Under the pieces are notes generated by a model. That model was given only the letters and a program-made list of their open reading frames with translations. It was not told where the DNA came from and made no database searches. DNA of 64,000 bases from Deltaproteobacteria bacterium. Its GTDB lineage: Bacteria; Desulfobacterota; Binatia; UBA9968. A program made the position numbers and the translations under genes. Each line of letters starts with the position of its first letter. The first letter of the stretch is position 1. Positions 55,675-63,349 of the stretch are shown piece by piece. Where the stretch lies: NCBI GenBank assembly GCA_016874755.1, contig VGTH01000015.1:1-64000 (forward strand). Reading direction: 5' to 3'.

Positions 55675-57201
55675 ATGAAAATCGGTGGGTCGCTACGTCT
55701 GATTGTTTTGGCTTTTTCCCTGTCAGTCGCTCCCGGGTTGCCGCCGCGCGCCGCCCAGGCCGCAGAGACTCGCATCTCCATCGGCGTGACGGAGACGATG
55801 GACACCTTCAATCCCTACGCCGATAGCGTGTCACTCATGTACAGCGTGTGGTGCCAGGTGTTGGGCTGCCTCGGGACTTATGATTTCGACAAAGCGCAGC
55901 ATGTCGGGCTGGTGTTGGAAAAATGGGAAGTGAAAGATCCCAATAACTGGCTGTTTCATGTGCGCAAGGGGCTCAAGTTTCACAACGGCACACCGGTGAC
56001 GGCGCATGATGTCGTGCATTCGATGGGGCGGACGCGCAAGGACCCGCAGAGTAAGCAAACGCAGAATATCTCGGCGGTGGCGAGCGAAAAGGCGCTCAAC
56101 GATTACACGGTCCAAGTTACCACCAAGATTCCGACCGCGCCGCTGCTGGATTATCTCTTCGACCGCATCATCATTACCAGCAAAGATCTCTACGATAAGC
56201 TGGGACCCGAGCAGGCTGACAAGCAGCCCTTCGGCGCGGGCCCGTACAAGTTTCGCGAACTGATCCCCGGCCAGCGTTTGGTCATCGGCAAAGATCGATC
56301 CCATCCCATGTGGAAACAGTATCCCCAGGCACCCGATGAGATTGTGTTCCGCTTGATGCGGGAGCCGGAGCAGCGGGTGACTGCGCTGTTGAATAACGAG
56401 ATTCAGATCGCGCAGTTTGTGCCGCCGCATTTGCGTGAGCGCGTTGAGCGCAGTGCCAATCATAGGATTGTCAATTTTCACACCGCGGAAATTATGTTCC
56501 TGGCGATGCAGCCGAAAGTAAAACCCTGGGATAACAAACTGGTGCGCCAGGCAGTAGCCCATGCGATCGACCGCGATACCATCATCAAGACGCTGTTGCG
56601 CGGCGAAGCGGCGCGGCTCGATGGACCGCTGGGCGAGGGACAGTATGGCTACGATCCCAACCTGCAACCTAGGTACACCTACAATCCCGAGAAGGCACGC
56701 GAGCTGTTAAAGCAGGCCGGTTATCCCAATGGCGTCGACGTCGAGCTGCAAACGCCGGTGGGGCGCTATACGCTGGATAAGCAAATCACTGAAGCGATGG
56801 TTCCCATGCTTAACGCGGCCGGCTTCCGCGCCAAGCTGCTGACACCGGATTGGGCGACGCTGTGGGCCAACGTGCAGGTCGGCAAAGTGCCTTTCTACTA
56901 TATGGGCCGCGGCGGTGTCGTCGACCCAAGCGCTGCGCTGGCGCAATACTTTGAGACGGGTGCGTCGCCGCGCATCGGCTTTTCCAATCCCAAGGTCGAT
57001 GAGCTGCTAAAACAGGAGCGGCAAACCTTCGAGCCCGCCAAGCGCAAGAAGCTCTTGGCCGAAGCGATGAGCGTGATCACCGAAGAAGCGCCGGCGCACT
57101 TTCTCTGGCGCCATCAGCTGCTCTTCGGCATGGCGAAAAACGTCGAGTATCGGCCGCTGCCGAGCGAGCGGATTTTTGGCTGGAATATGAAGGTGAGATA
57201 A
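55675..57201 (+). CDS. Family-5 (OppA/DppA-like) solute-binding protein, tandem copy 3
   Basis: 508 residues, closest to copy 2 (shared EGQYGYDPNLQP and GVDVELQTPVGRYTLDKQ). Signal peptide about 1-28 (AAQAAE). It keeps the Cys pair and all the conserved blocks of copies 1 and 2, and has a few differences such as KQPFGAGPYK where the others read RQYPIGAGPYK. It is preceded by GGAGA. Downstream is an A/T-rich inverted repeat shared with the end of the convergent flavoprotein gene. Confidence 0.92.
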   Translation: MKIGGSLRLIVLAFSLSVAPGLPPRAAQAAETRISIGVTETMDTFNPYADSVSLMYSVWCQVLGCLGTYDFDKAQHVGLVLEKWEVKDPNNWLFHVRKGLKFHNGTPVTAHDVVHSMGRTRKDPQSKQTQNISAVASEKALNDYTVQVTTKIPTAPLLDYLFDRIIITSKDLYDKLGPEQADKQPFGAGPYKFRELIPGQRLVIGKDRSHPMWKQYPQAPDEIVFRLMREPEQRVTALLNNEIQIAQFVPPHLRERVERSANHRIVNFHTAEIMFLAMQPKVKPWDNKLVRQAVAHAIDRDTIIKTLLRGEAARLDGPLGEGQYGYDPNLQPRYTYNPEKARELLKQAGYPNGVDVELQTPVGRYTLDKQITEAMVPMLNAAGFRAKLLTPDWATLWANVQVGKVPFYYMGRGGVVDPSAALAQYFETGASPRIGFSNPKVDELLKQERQTFEPAKRKKLLAEAMSVITEEAPAHFLWRHQLLFGMAKNVEYRPLPSERIFGWNMKVR

Positions 57202-57202
57202 T

Positions 57203-57279
57203 AATGGGCAATGGATAATGGATAATTTTCGGAGAGGGGGTTGGGCGTTATCAATTGTCCATTATGCATTATCAATTGT
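57203..57279. repeat. Inverted repeat AATGGATAATGGATAATT / AATTGATAATGCATAATGG
   Basis: The left arm is at 57203-57227 and the right arm at 57247-57279, with TTTTCGG after the left arm. The right arm encodes the last five residues (TIDNA) and the TAA stop of the minus-strand flavoprotein. Confidence 0.7.
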
Positions 57280-58947
57280 GGGTATTACGTCGCCCTCTGC
57301 AAACGGGATAGGTTCAGTTCGGCAGGTGATGTTTTCGCCGGCTTTTTGGAGTTTGATCCACTTCGGTAAGGCTTTATCGAGAGCAGGGAAGTCGTCGCGG
57401 TAGTGTTGGCCGCGCGATTCCCTGCGCGCGAGGGCGCTGCGGGTGACCATTGCACCAACCCAGGCGAGGTTGGCGCATTCTAAGGCTTTGATCCAACTGC
57501 GTTGGTCGGTGCCTTTTAGTTCTGAGATTTTTTCTTTACGGATCGCGTCAAATCCCGCGACGCCGGTGTTCAATCCTGTTTCGTTGCGCACAACGCCCGC
57601 AGTGGACCAGGCGAGGTCTTTGATCTCGCGCTCGATCTCGTAGGGATTCAGTCCGCCTTCGCCGCGAAACGATTCCACTCGCTTGATTTCATCGTGTAGG
57701 GCGCCTTCGTCGAACGATGCTAGGGCATTCGCGTTGGCGAAATGCGCGGCGTATTTTCCGGCGCGGGCGCCGAGCACCATGCAGCTCGCGATCGCATTGC
57801 CGGACAAGCGGTTCGAGCCGTGGATGCCGGTGGCCGATTCGCCAGCGGCGAATAGACCGGGGATGGTCGTCTCGCACTTCTCGTTGACGAACAAACCTCC
57901 CAAAAAGGTGTGCAGCGCCGGCACCCAGGCAAAGCGGTCGCGCCGGCAATCGATGCCGGCGGCGGAAAGCTTCGGCGCGTATTCGAACTGAATCTCGTCG
58001 TCCCACTTTTCGTCAGGGATAAACGATGGGTCGATGCAGATGGGCCCCTTGCCGGCGAGCATTTCCTTGTAGGTGGCCTGGACCAAGATCGCCCGCGTCG
58101 TGCCTTCCAATCTTTGCGGATCGTATTTTTCCAAGAATCTTTCCCCGGCGGCGTTCAAAAAACGGCCGCCTTTGCTGGTGAAGGGCGAGAGGCCGGCCAT
58201 CGGCACGGTGATGCCGTTCGGCGCGGGAATCAGGGTAAACTCGAGAAACTCCATGTTGGCCAACTCCGCGCCGATATTGAACGCGGCGACATAGGCGTCA
58301 CCGGTGGTGTGAAAGTTGGCGCTGGTAAATTTCTGCAAACCCACGGCGCTGCCGGCGGCGAGAATGATCGCCTTGGCTTTGTAGAGGCGAAACTCACCCG
58401 TCTGGACGTTGAGACCAAGGGCACCCGTGACGCGATCGTTGGCCGTGAAGAGCTTAGTGATCATCGTCCACTGCTGGACCTGGACTTCGCGGTTCAAGAC
58501 TTCCTTGCGCAGCGTGCCCATCATGCCGACGCTGCCGCCGATGGGCGGCACGCTGCGCGCGAAGGAGCTGCCGAGCCGTTTCTCCTGATAGAAGTGCTTG
58601 CCGTCGACGGCTTTCTTAAAGTGGAGGCCAATTTCTTCCAGCTCGATGATGCGCTCGGTGATTTCGTCGACCACGGCGCGGACGATCTTCTGGTGCGGGA
58701 TGTAGTCGCCGCCAATGACGGTATCTCTGAAATGAACGTCTTTGTTGTCGCGCGGGTCGGCATGACCGAAGGCCGCCTGAGGCACGCCGCCGGAGGTCGG
58801 GCTGGAGCCGCTGCGGCCAAGGCGGCCTTTGTCAACGAGGATGACGTCCATACCGCGCTTGGACGCCTCCAGCGCCGCCATGCAGGCGGCAAGCCCGCCG
58901 CCGACGATCAGGACGTCGCATTCATGGGTTTGTTTGACGACGGTCAT
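57262..58947 (-). CDS. FAD-dependent oxidoreductase of the succinate dehydrogenase/fumarate reductase flavoprotein family
   Basis: 561 residues. The FAD-binding motif DVLIVGGGLAACMAALEA is at residues 10-27. The body has the LGGLFVNEKCETTIPGLFAAGE and GIHGSNRLSGNA blocks, and the C-terminal RRESRGQHYRDDFP with the Arg typical of SdhA, NadB and AprA. The covalent-FAD His of SdhA is not evident. It follows a ferredoxin gene, so it may pass electrons between the ferredoxin and a dicarboxylate, enoate or amino-acid-type substrate. It is the last gene of a minus-strand operon with a molybdenum dehydrogenase. Its tail is repeat-derived. Confidence 0.88.
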   Translation of the reverse strand: MTVVKQTHECDVLIVGGGLAACMAALEASKRGMDVILVDKGRLGRSGSSPTSGGVPQAAFGHADPRDNKDVHFRDTVIGGDYIPHQKIVRAVVDEITERIIELEEIGLHFKKAVDGKHFYQEKRLGSSFARSVPPIGGSVGMMGTLRKEVLNREVQVQQWTMITKLFTANDRVTGALGLNVQTGEFRLYKAKAIILAAGSAVGLQKFTSANFHTTGDAYVAAFNIGAELANMEFLEFTLIPAPNGITVPMAGLSPFTSKGGRFLNAAGERFLEKYDPQRLEGTTRAILVQATYKEMLAGKGPICIDPSFIPDEKWDDEIQFEYAPKLSAAGIDCRRDRFAWVPALHTFLGGLFVNEKCETTIPGLFAAGESATGIHGSNRLSGNAIASCMVLGARAGKYAAHFANANALASFDEGALHDEIKRVESFRGEGGLNPYEIEREIKDLAWSTAGVVRNETGLNTGVAGFDAIRKEKISELKGTDQRSWIKALECANLAWVGAMVTRSALARRESRGQHYRDDFPALDKALPKWIKLQKAGENITCRTEPIPFAEGDVIPTIDNA

Positions 58948-58983
58948 GGTTCTACTTATAGCGTTGTGACTCGGAATTATCTC

Positions 58984-59012
58984 GCGTAGAGGCGCAGGGG
59001 ACGCAAAGTTCG
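58984..59012. repeat. GCGTAGAGGCGCAGG / GACGCAAAGTTCGG unit
   Basis: A single unit of the CGCAAAG family upstream of the flavoprotein start, ending in the TTCGG tag and followed by the inverted repeat at 59027. Confidence 0.55.
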
Positions 59013-59026
59013 GATTGGGAAATATT

Positions 59027-59120
59027 CACCACCAAGACACGAAGGGCACGAAGTTCGGAAGAGGAAAGTTTTTCGAAACTATCTTCCTCTTGCCTTCGTA
59101 TCCTTTGTGCCTTCGTGGTG
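59027..59120. repeat. Dispersed CACCACGAAG inverted repeat, copy 4
   Basis: The left arm CACCACCAAGACACGAAGGG continues to CACGAAGTTCGG. The right arm CCTTCGTATCCTTTGTGCC ends TTCGTGGTG. The right arm overlaps the 3' end of the ferredoxin gene and supplies its last 13 codons and stop. Confidence 0.85.
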
Positions 59121-59321
59121 AAAATCCGATTTCCTCGGCGCCAAAACAACTTCAATGGCGTCCTCCGGGCAGACCAGCTCGCACAGGAAACAGTTGACGC
59201 AATACTTGTTGCCATAGGGAAAGACTTTGTCTTTCTTTTCGTTGAAGCGAAAGACGTCGGCGCCGCAGTCGTAAACGCAGATGCCGCAGCCGTCGCACTT
59301 GTTGGGATCGACTTTAATCAT
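59079..59321 (-). CDS. Ferredoxin with two [4Fe-4S] clusters and a repeat-derived tail
   Basis: 80 residues. Two C-x2-C-x2-C-x3-C motifs are visible: CDGCGICVYDC (about 9-19) and CVNCFLCELVC (about 41-51), enough for two cubane clusters. The start overlaps the stop of the molybdenum dehydrogenase gene (ATGA). The natural fold ends near VLAPRK; the last residues (HHEGTKDTKARGR) are a translation of the dispersed repeat at 59027-59120. It probably carries electrons between the dehydrogenase and the flavoprotein (inference). Confidence 0.93.
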   Translation of the reverse strand: MIKVDPNKCDGCGICVYDCGADVFRFNEKKDKVFPYGNKYCVNCFLCELVCPEDAIEVVLAPRKSDFHHEGTKDTKARGR

Positions 59322-62080
59322 TTGTCTTTCGCGGCGAGGGCGCGCCAGACCTTTTCCGGCGTCAGCGGCAGCTCGGTCAGCCGCACGCCGACGGCGTTGA
59401 ACAGGGCGTTGCCGATGGCCGACGGCACGGTGAGGAGGCCGCTTTCGCCCATGCCCTTGGCGCCGTAGGGACCGGGGCCGTTGCCGTTTTCGAAGAGAAT
59501 CGTGACCAGCTCTTCAGGCAAATCTTTTACGTTGGGCACACGATAGTTGATCAAGCCTGGATTGACCATGACGCCGTTCTCGTACTCGGTCTTCTCAAAA
59601 AACGCCTGGCCAATGCCCTGCACCAGCGCGCCGACTTCCTGGGTGTGGCACTGCTGCGGGTTGATCGCTTTGCCGGCGTCGGCGATGGTGACGAATTTTA
59701 CAATCTTGATTTGGCCGGTGTCGCGGTCGACTTTGATTTTCGCCGCGCCCCAACTCACCTCCCAGAAGGGCGCCTTGGCGCCCATGAGAATATTCGGGTC
59801 TTTGGTGCTTTCGTAGCGGCCGTGGCCGGCGACGACGCCGTTGGCGCCCTTTAGGTGGCGGACCACGTCTGCCGTGCTCAGCGCAGTTTCGCCGAAGCGG
59901 ACAAAACCATCGCGCAACGAATAGTCGGCATCGGAACGAGCGGTCATTTGCGTGGCGCCTTCGATCAACTGCGCTTTCACCGACTGGGCCGCGCGCTGCA
60001 CGGCCAGGCCCATAACCGTAGTGCCGCTGCTCGCATAGGTTCCGAAGTCCAGCGGTGTGTGCGCCGTGTCGAGCGGCGCAAGCGCAACTTCGTTCGCGGT
60101 GAGCCCCAATTCTTGAGCGGCTATTTTTCGCAGCGCTGTGTTAGCACCCTGACCGATCTCCACCGTGCCCTCGAACAGCGTCACTTTGCCGTCGGTATTC
60201 ACTTCGACGCGCGCCTCGGAGACTTTGTAGTTGCCGCCGCCGTCCTTGAGCGCGCAGCTGACGCCGATGCCGCAGTCTGGTTCGAGTTTCTCACCCCAGC
60301 CGATCTCTTTGGCGACGCGCCGCAGTCCTTCCTTCATGTCGCAGTCCACCGGCGTGTCGCCGGGGCAGAAGTCGTGGCCTACGGTCATGAGATTCTTCAT
60401 GCTAAATTCCACCGCGTCCCAACCCATCTCGTGGGCGATCATGTCCATCTGCGATTCGTAGGCCCAGACCACTTGCGGTGTGCCCATGCCGCGGAAAGCG
60501 CCGGCGGGAACGGTGTTGGTATAAACTGCGTAGCCGTCGGATTTGATATTAGGAATGACGTAGGGCCCGTGCACACGGAAGGCGGCTTTCTGGCAGACGC
60601 GCGGGCCCGCGTCGGAGTAGGCACCGCTGTCGACATGGGCCACCGATTCTCGCGCGATGATTAAACCGTCCTTGCTGACGCCGGTCTTGATGCGCACGCG
60701 CATGGCTGGCTTACTGACGGTGCGAAACGTATCTTCGGCAGTCAGTGCTAAAAACACCGGCCGCTGCGCTTTGCGCGCCAACATCGTGATCAATGGTTCG
60801 AACTTGGTGTGATTCTTGTTGCCGTAGGCGCCGCCGACCCAGGGCACGATGACGCGCACTTTGTCGCGCGGCATGTCGAGCATTTCGGCGATTTCTTGCT
60901 GGGCGAGAAACGGGTGCTGGGTCGAGCTCCAGACGGTGACGAAGTCGCCGTTCCATTCGGCTAGAGCTAGATGCGGTTCTAGGGAGTAGTGCGCGACTTT
61001 GGAAAAATAAAAACTGTGCTCGAAAACGCGGACCGACTCCGCAAAGCCTTTGGCAACGTCGCCCTTTTGCCAACCGAAGTGAAAGCTTGTGTTGCGATGC
61101 CGCTTGGCTTCTTCGTCGACACTCGGATAGCCGGGAAATTTCTCGCCGTGTTCGCTGGTGTAGTCGTGAATCTGGGGCGCATCGGCAGCGACGGATTCGT
61201 CCAGGCTCAAGAGCGCGGGCAGCTCATCGTAGTCCACTTGAATCAGTTTGAGCGCGGCTTCAGCGATCTCGACGCTCTCCGCCGCCACCGCTGCCACGGG
61301 ATCGCCCTCGTAGCGAACTTTCTGCATCGCGAGAATGGCCTGGTCCTTCACCAGCGGGCCAAAGTAGGGATTGATATCTTTTAGATCGTCGCGCGTCAGC
61401 ACGGCGACCACACCGGGTAGCTGCTCAGCGGCTTTTGCGTCGATGCGTCTGATGACCGCGTGGGGCAGGGGGCTGCGGAGAATCTTGGCGTAGAGCATGC
61501 CTGGTCGCTGCAAATCGGCGGTGTAGATCGGCGCGCCGCGAACTTTCTCGGCGCCGTCGAGACGGAGCCGCTCCCGATCCAATGGCTGAGTTGCTTTTGT
61601 GCGCAACAAATCCGCGGCGCGCTTGACCGCGGCGATGATTGAGACGTAGCCGGTGCAGCGACAGATGTTGCTGGCGAGGTGGTGTTTGATTTCCTCGTCG
61701 GTGGGATTAGGAGTTTTCGCCAGGAGCGCATAGGTCGACAAAATCATCCCCGGCGTGCAGTAGCCGCACTCGAAGCCGCCCTCCTGCCAGAAGGCTTGCT
61801 GGATCGGATGAAGCTTGTCGCCATCGGCGAGACCCTCGATGGTTAAAAGCGACTTGCCGTCGATTTCAAAGGCCGGCGTCGTGCACGCGCTCACGGGATT
61901 GCCATCGACAAGTACAGTGCAAGCGCCGCAGACCTGCACGTCGCAACTGACCCGGGTGCCTTTGAGATTTAGTTCGTCGCGGAGAAAATCGGCGAGTAGT
62001 CGCTGCGGCTGGACGGTGGTGTCGCGCCACTGGCCATTGAGCTGAAAGCGAATCGATTTCTGCTCTAAAGAGGTGCTCAC
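59318..62080 (-). CDS. Xanthine-dehydrogenase-type enzyme, fused [2Fe-2S] and molybdopterin subunits
   Basis: 920 residues from GTG 62080. The N-terminal part has the two [2Fe-2S] sites (CDVQVCGAC about 45-53; CGYCTPGM and NICRCTGY about 100-145). From about residue 165 the molybdopterin subunit follows: hammerhead start DGAEKVRGAPIYTAD, GGAYGNKNHTKFEP, GAFRGMGTPQ, EIGQGANT and the catalytic Glu in GAKGMGESG near 890. The separate FAD subunit of classical enzymes is missing; the ferredoxin and flavoprotein just downstream may replace it. The substrate could be an N-heterocycle, an aldehyde or an aromatic acid. Confidence 0.94.
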   Translation of the reverse strand: MSTSLEQKSIRFQLNGQWRDTTVQPQRLLADFLRDELNLKGTRVSCDVQVCGACTVLVDGNPVSACTTPAFEIDGKSLLTIEGLADGDKLHPIQQAFWQEGGFECGYCTPGMILSTYALLAKTPNPTDEEIKHHLASNICRCTGYVSIIAAVKRAADLLRTKATQPLDRERLRLDGAEKVRGAPIYTADLQRPGMLYAKILRSPLPHAVIRRIDAKAAEQLPGVVAVLTRDDLKDINPYFGPLVKDQAILAMQKVRYEGDPVAAVAAESVEIAEAALKLIQVDYDELPALLSLDESVAADAPQIHDYTSEHGEKFPGYPSVDEEAKRHRNTSFHFGWQKGDVAKGFAESVRVFEHSFYFSKVAHYSLEPHLALAEWNGDFVTVWSSTQHPFLAQQEIAEMLDMPRDKVRVIVPWVGGAYGNKNHTKFEPLITMLARKAQRPVFLALTAEDTFRTVSKPAMRVRIKTGVSKDGLIIARESVAHVDSGAYSDAGPRVCQKAAFRVHGPYVIPNIKSDGYAVYTNTVPAGAFRGMGTPQVVWAYESQMDMIAHEMGWDAVEFSMKNLMTVGHDFCPGDTPVDCDMKEGLRRVAKEIGWGEKLEPDCGIGVSCALKDGGGNYKVSEARVEVNTDGKVTLFEGTVEIGQGANTALRKIAAQELGLTANEVALAPLDTAHTPLDFGTYASSGTTVMGLAVQRAAQSVKAQLIEGATQMTARSDADYSLRDGFVRFGETALSTADVVRHLKGANGVVAGHGRYESTKDPNILMGAKAPFWEVSWGAAKIKVDRDTGQIKIVKFVTIADAGKAINPQQCHTQEVGALVQGIGQAFFEKTEYENGVMVNPGLINYRVPNVKDLPEELVTILFENGNGPGPYGAKGMGESGLLTVPSAIGNALFNAVGVRLTELPLTPEKVWRALAAKDK

Positions 62081-62111
62081 GTCTCGGTCTACCTTTCATG
62101 CACAAGCAGCA

Positions 62112-63140
62112 TCATGGCAAGATAATGTTCCTTAGTCGCTCAAACGTCGCCGGCGAGATATTCTTGACGCCGGCGACGATCTTACCGATTTCGTCGCCGG
62201 TAATCGGATCGATGTCCAAGCGGCCCTTTTTCGCTTCAGCGAGAAACTCCGGATCTTTCATGGTTTCCTGAAAGGCGTTCTGCAGCAGGCGCACGCGATC
62301 CTTTGGCGTGCCCGGCGGCAGCGAATAGAGGCGGTTGATGGTACCACCGACGTTATGCACGACGAGGTTGAACAGATCGCGACCTTCGTTGGATTTTATT
62401 AGGTCGACGGCCCGTGGAATCTTCAGATGCTCGGGGTGCGCCTTGGCCACGGCCTGCAAAACCACCATGCCTTCTCCGGCATCCAAGACGTTGCGCCAGG
62501 AGGCTTTGGTTCCCTCCCAACTCGAACAAAAACCGGCGACTTCACCGGCCTCGGCGGCCAGACGCACATCTGCCACGCCCTTGTAGCCTTCGATGAGCTG
62601 CAGCGGAAGGTTCGTGAACTTCATCAACAGTCGAGGAATATCGGCGGTGGTGGAACCGGCCGCTTCCGCGCCGATCTTCACCAGCGCTTTCGATTGCTGC
62701 CACTTGTCCAAGCTAGTGATGCCGCTTTTTTTGGTGAACGCGCAAATATTATTGATGCGCACGGGCGAGCCAACCCATTCGAACTTTTGCGCATCGAAGG
62801 AAACCCCCTTGGCGTTTAGATACTGTTGAATGATCAATCCGCCGATCCAATTGCCGACGGTCAGGCCGTCCGGCTTGGCCTGATTGTAGATGTGATTGGC
62901 CGTGATGAGGCTACCGGCGCCGGGCATGTTCTCAACGGTCACGGTCGGCTTACCCGGCAGATGTTTTCCCATGTGCCGCGCGATCGCGCGCGAGTGGGCA
63001 TCAAAGCCCCCGCCCGGGGAAAACCCGACGATGATGCGAATGGTCTTGCCTTCGAAGAATCTTTCTTGCGCTTCAGCAACAGGCGGAAATAGGGCAAGGG
63101 TACCGAATAAGAGCCCGATCGCAATTGATGTGACTTGCAT
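62112..63140 (-). CDS. TctC-type solute-binding protein
   Basis: 342 residues with a signal peptide (about 1-24, PPVAEAQ). The family blocks are GKTIRIIVGFSPGGGFD, HMGKHLPGKPTV, NMPGAGS and PPGTPKDRVR. It is 31 bases upstream of the molybdenum dehydrogenase gene on the same strand. This suggests that the bound compound is the substrate, or a precursor of the substrate, of that enzyme. No TctA/TctB gene is visible. It is a paralogue of 37690-38718. Confidence 0.92.
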   Translation of the reverse strand: MQVTSIAIGLLFGTLALFPPVAEAQERFFEGKTIRIIVGFSPGGGFDAHSRAIARHMGKHLPGKPTVTVENMPGAGSLITANHIYNQAKPDGLTVGNWIGGLIIQQYLNAKGVSFDAQKFEWVGSPVRINNICAFTKKSGITSLDKWQQSKALVKIGAEAAGSTTADIPRLLMKFTNLPLQLIEGYKGVADVRLAAEAGEVAGFCSSWEGTKASWRNVLDAGEGMVVLQAVAKAHPEHLKIPRAVDLIKSNEGRDLFNLVVHNVGGTINRLYSLPPGTPKDRVRLLQNAFQETMKDPEFLAEAKKGRLDIDPITGDEIGKIVAGVKNISPATFERLRNIILP

Positions 63141-63349
63141 GAGCGTATTTCCCTCCGCAAAGTGTCGCCACCATACTGAGAGGGTTGAGGCGTGTCAATG
63201 AACTACGACTCTGGCTGTAGCGTTGACTCGGCATTGGCCTTTGGCTAGGAAAACCCATATATTGGCGTTTCAAAGCTGCGGGGTTGCAGCTCAAAGTTTG
63301 AACGAGGAACTGGAATTTTGAACCCCGAGTTTCGGAAGGAGCAAGTTTC

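Noticed and set aside
57910-58989. A 359-codon plus-strand frame opposite the flavoprotein gene
   Set aside because: The minus-strand frame has an FAD-binding motif and a full family match; the antisense frame has none.
57262-59321. The flavoprotein and ferredoxin as adenylylsulfate reductase (AprAB)
   Set aside because: The ferredoxin is too short for AprB and lacks its tail. The other sulfate-reduction genes (sat, qmo) are absent, and the operon belongs with a molybdenum dehydrogenase.
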